Translations under genes and position numbers: made by a program
Shown here: positions 63,143 through 64,000 of the stretch, one piece after another
Position numbering within the stretch: the first letter of the stretch is position 1
Layout of the letters: every line of letters begins with the position of its first letter
Notes under the pieces: generated by a model
The model's database searches: none
Told to the model about the DNA's origin: nothing
Seen by the model: only the letters and a program-made list of their open reading frames with translations
From: Phymatolithon calcareum
Taxonomy: Eukaryota > Rhodophyta > Florideophyceae > Hapalidiales
NCBI GenBank assembly: GCA_977006965.1
Contig: OZ345382.1
Span: 434,001-498,000, forward strand
DNA: 64,000 nucleotides
Reading direction: 5' to 3'

Positions 63143-63706
63143 GTGAGGCCTCTACGAGCGTACAAAAGACACAGACCGACGAATGACGCTGACTCTGCAG
63201 CACCAGTTCGGTCCGTTGGCCGATTCCAGTCCTACGCGTTAGGAACAGCGCGTTTCCGTCCATCACCTGAGAATTTGTCCCAGCGCAGTCGCAATGCTAT
63301 TGCAAACCTCAGAACCGTGCTTCGTGCTCACACAACAACGCGGGATCGCTCCAATCTAATACCTTGTAATTCGAAGATTGATGAGGAGGAGCTTTACCAC
63401 GAGCTCATGAAAGTGCTGCCGAGAGGAGCAATTCTTGCTCTTTCATTTATCGGCAGATTCAGGCTCGAAATTCTATCTGGCGAGTCATTTGTGGACAGAA
63501 CCTTCTCTACTATGAAAGCAGCAAGTATTCGGCAAGATATAAATTACATAATCTTCGATGACTCTGTGTCCTGGTCGAAAAGCCTTACCGAAAAAGGGTG
63601 GGCGTTAACGAACTTATGGGCCATAAGGAAGCGCATGAAACGCTGTGCTGGTTCGACGGCCGACTACCACACGCGGCAATGGTATCAAGTTCTTCGAGGA
63701 AGCTGA
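63143..63706 (+). CDS. Hypothetical basic protein, possible ORF1 continuation
   Basis: This 187-residue frame overlaps the preceding one by four bases (63143-63146). It is arginine-rich at the N-terminus (RPLRAYKRHRPTNDADSAAP). It then has a folded-looking segment (EEELYHELMKVLPRGAILAL, RFRLEILSGESFVDRTFSTM, INYIIFDDSVSWSKSLTEKG) and a basic end (RKRMKRCAGS). That segment loosely resembles an RRM-like or esterase-free ORF1 domain, but I cannot name a family. The frame continues in Ser/Asn-rich text to about 63851. Confidence 0.35.
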   Translation: MRPLRAYKRHRPTNDADSAAPVRSVGRFQSYALGTARFRPSPENLSQRSRNAIANLRTVLRAHTTTRDRSNLIPCNSKIDEEELYHELMKVLPRGAILALSFIGRFRLEILSGESFVDRTFSTMKAASIRQDINYIIFDDSVSWSKSLTEKGWALTNLWAIRKRMKRCAGSTADYHTRQWYQVLRGS

Positions 63707-64000
63707 TATGAATAATGTCATGTCCCAGAACGGCAGAAGAGCAACGAGCAACTCCGCAACTCAGCGAGATTATGCCAACTCCCCAGAAGGGACCAACACA
63801 CAAGTAAAGTGTGCAGAGCATATCAGCCCGCAATTCAAGAGCCCAGTTTAGCACGAAAAGAAGAACACTAACGAGCCGTCGACACAACACAGTAATCGCG
63901 GAGAATCTTCAGAACAGGGAACAATTCAAGACAAAGACTACGCAATTCCGGAAGCCGTAGATACGGCACGGTTACCCAGAAAAGAGGAAAAGAACCAAAC
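63707..64000 (+). other. Low-complexity coding-like end, cut by the window
   Basis: The Asn/Ser/Gln-rich frame 63711-63851 (SQNGRRATSNSATQRDY) follows the basic protein. The remaining 150 nt contain no stop-free frame that I can assign. The locus probably continues beyond the window. Confidence 0.3.

Noticed and set aside
1-64000. CRISPR array, bacterial operons or phage
   Set aside because: No regularly spaced direct repeats with unique spacers, no Shine-Dalgarno-like starts, and the coding relics are eukaryotic retroelements and transposases.
1-64000. LTR retrotransposon or endogenous virus
   Set aside because: No long terminal direct repeats, gag, protease or integrase motifs were seen; all RT sequences have the GVPQGSPLSP and FADD pattern and 3' ends of non-LTR elements.

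Overview
This is a eukaryotic nuclear window built mostly from dead and nested transposable elements. I see no operons, no ribosome-binding sites, no rRNA and no CRISPR array. Base composition is moderate (mid-40s % GC by eye). The few coherent genes are single-exon. I cannot place the organism. An alga or other protist with intron-poor genes fits, and a red macroalga is only a guess. The two intact gene-like loci are a 667-residue protein made of about 18 Sel1 repeats (54418-56421, minus) and a 67-residue basic protein with a TATA box and an AATAAA signal (9326-9529, plus).

The repeats sort into families, named here for convenience. PB0-PB3 are DNA transposons with a piggyBac-like transposase, ends starting TGTCTA, paired palindromes CCTCAATTGAGG inside each end, and CTAG duplicated at the target. 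nLTR-A to nLTR-E are non-LTR (LINE) retrotransposon lineages told apart by their C-terminal coding region and 3' end. nLTR-C carries an RNase H domain with an inserted Tudor-like segment. nLTR-A and nLTR-D end in runs of C instead of A. A short SINE has a tRNA-like head and an (AAAC)n tail. Single elements include a Mutator-like element, a SWIM/DDE transposase pseudogene, a Ulp1-protease pseudogene, fold-back structures and GC-rich tandem repeats.

Layout: 1-7560 holds PB0, repeat R1 copy 1, the adjacent pair PB1+PB2, and nLTR-B and nLTR-E pieces. 7560-17340 is mostly anonymous, with the small gene, a fold-back region, a TTACA cluster and a tandem repeat. 17341-25048 has the Ulp1 and SWIM/DDE pseudogenes. 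26189-28300 is a LINE 5' region. 29644-29967 is a complete SINE. 32924-46030 is a dense LINE graveyard with several nests. 47226-48264 is the Mutator-like element. 48517-52683 is a four-layer nest (nLTR-D, then SINE, PB3, nLTR-C). 54418-56421 is the Sel1 gene. 57110-58998 is R1 copy 2. 60382-61973 is a tRNA-like unit split by nLTR-D. 62208-64000 is a run of ORF1-like frames.

Because many repeats occur twice, the window supplies its own empty sites. R1 copy 2 and the intact SINE lack the PB insertions seen in their sister copies, and paired LINE copies reveal each other's insertions. Boundaries and target duplications can therefore be read directly. All homology calls are from recognised motifs read by eye; no database search was run.
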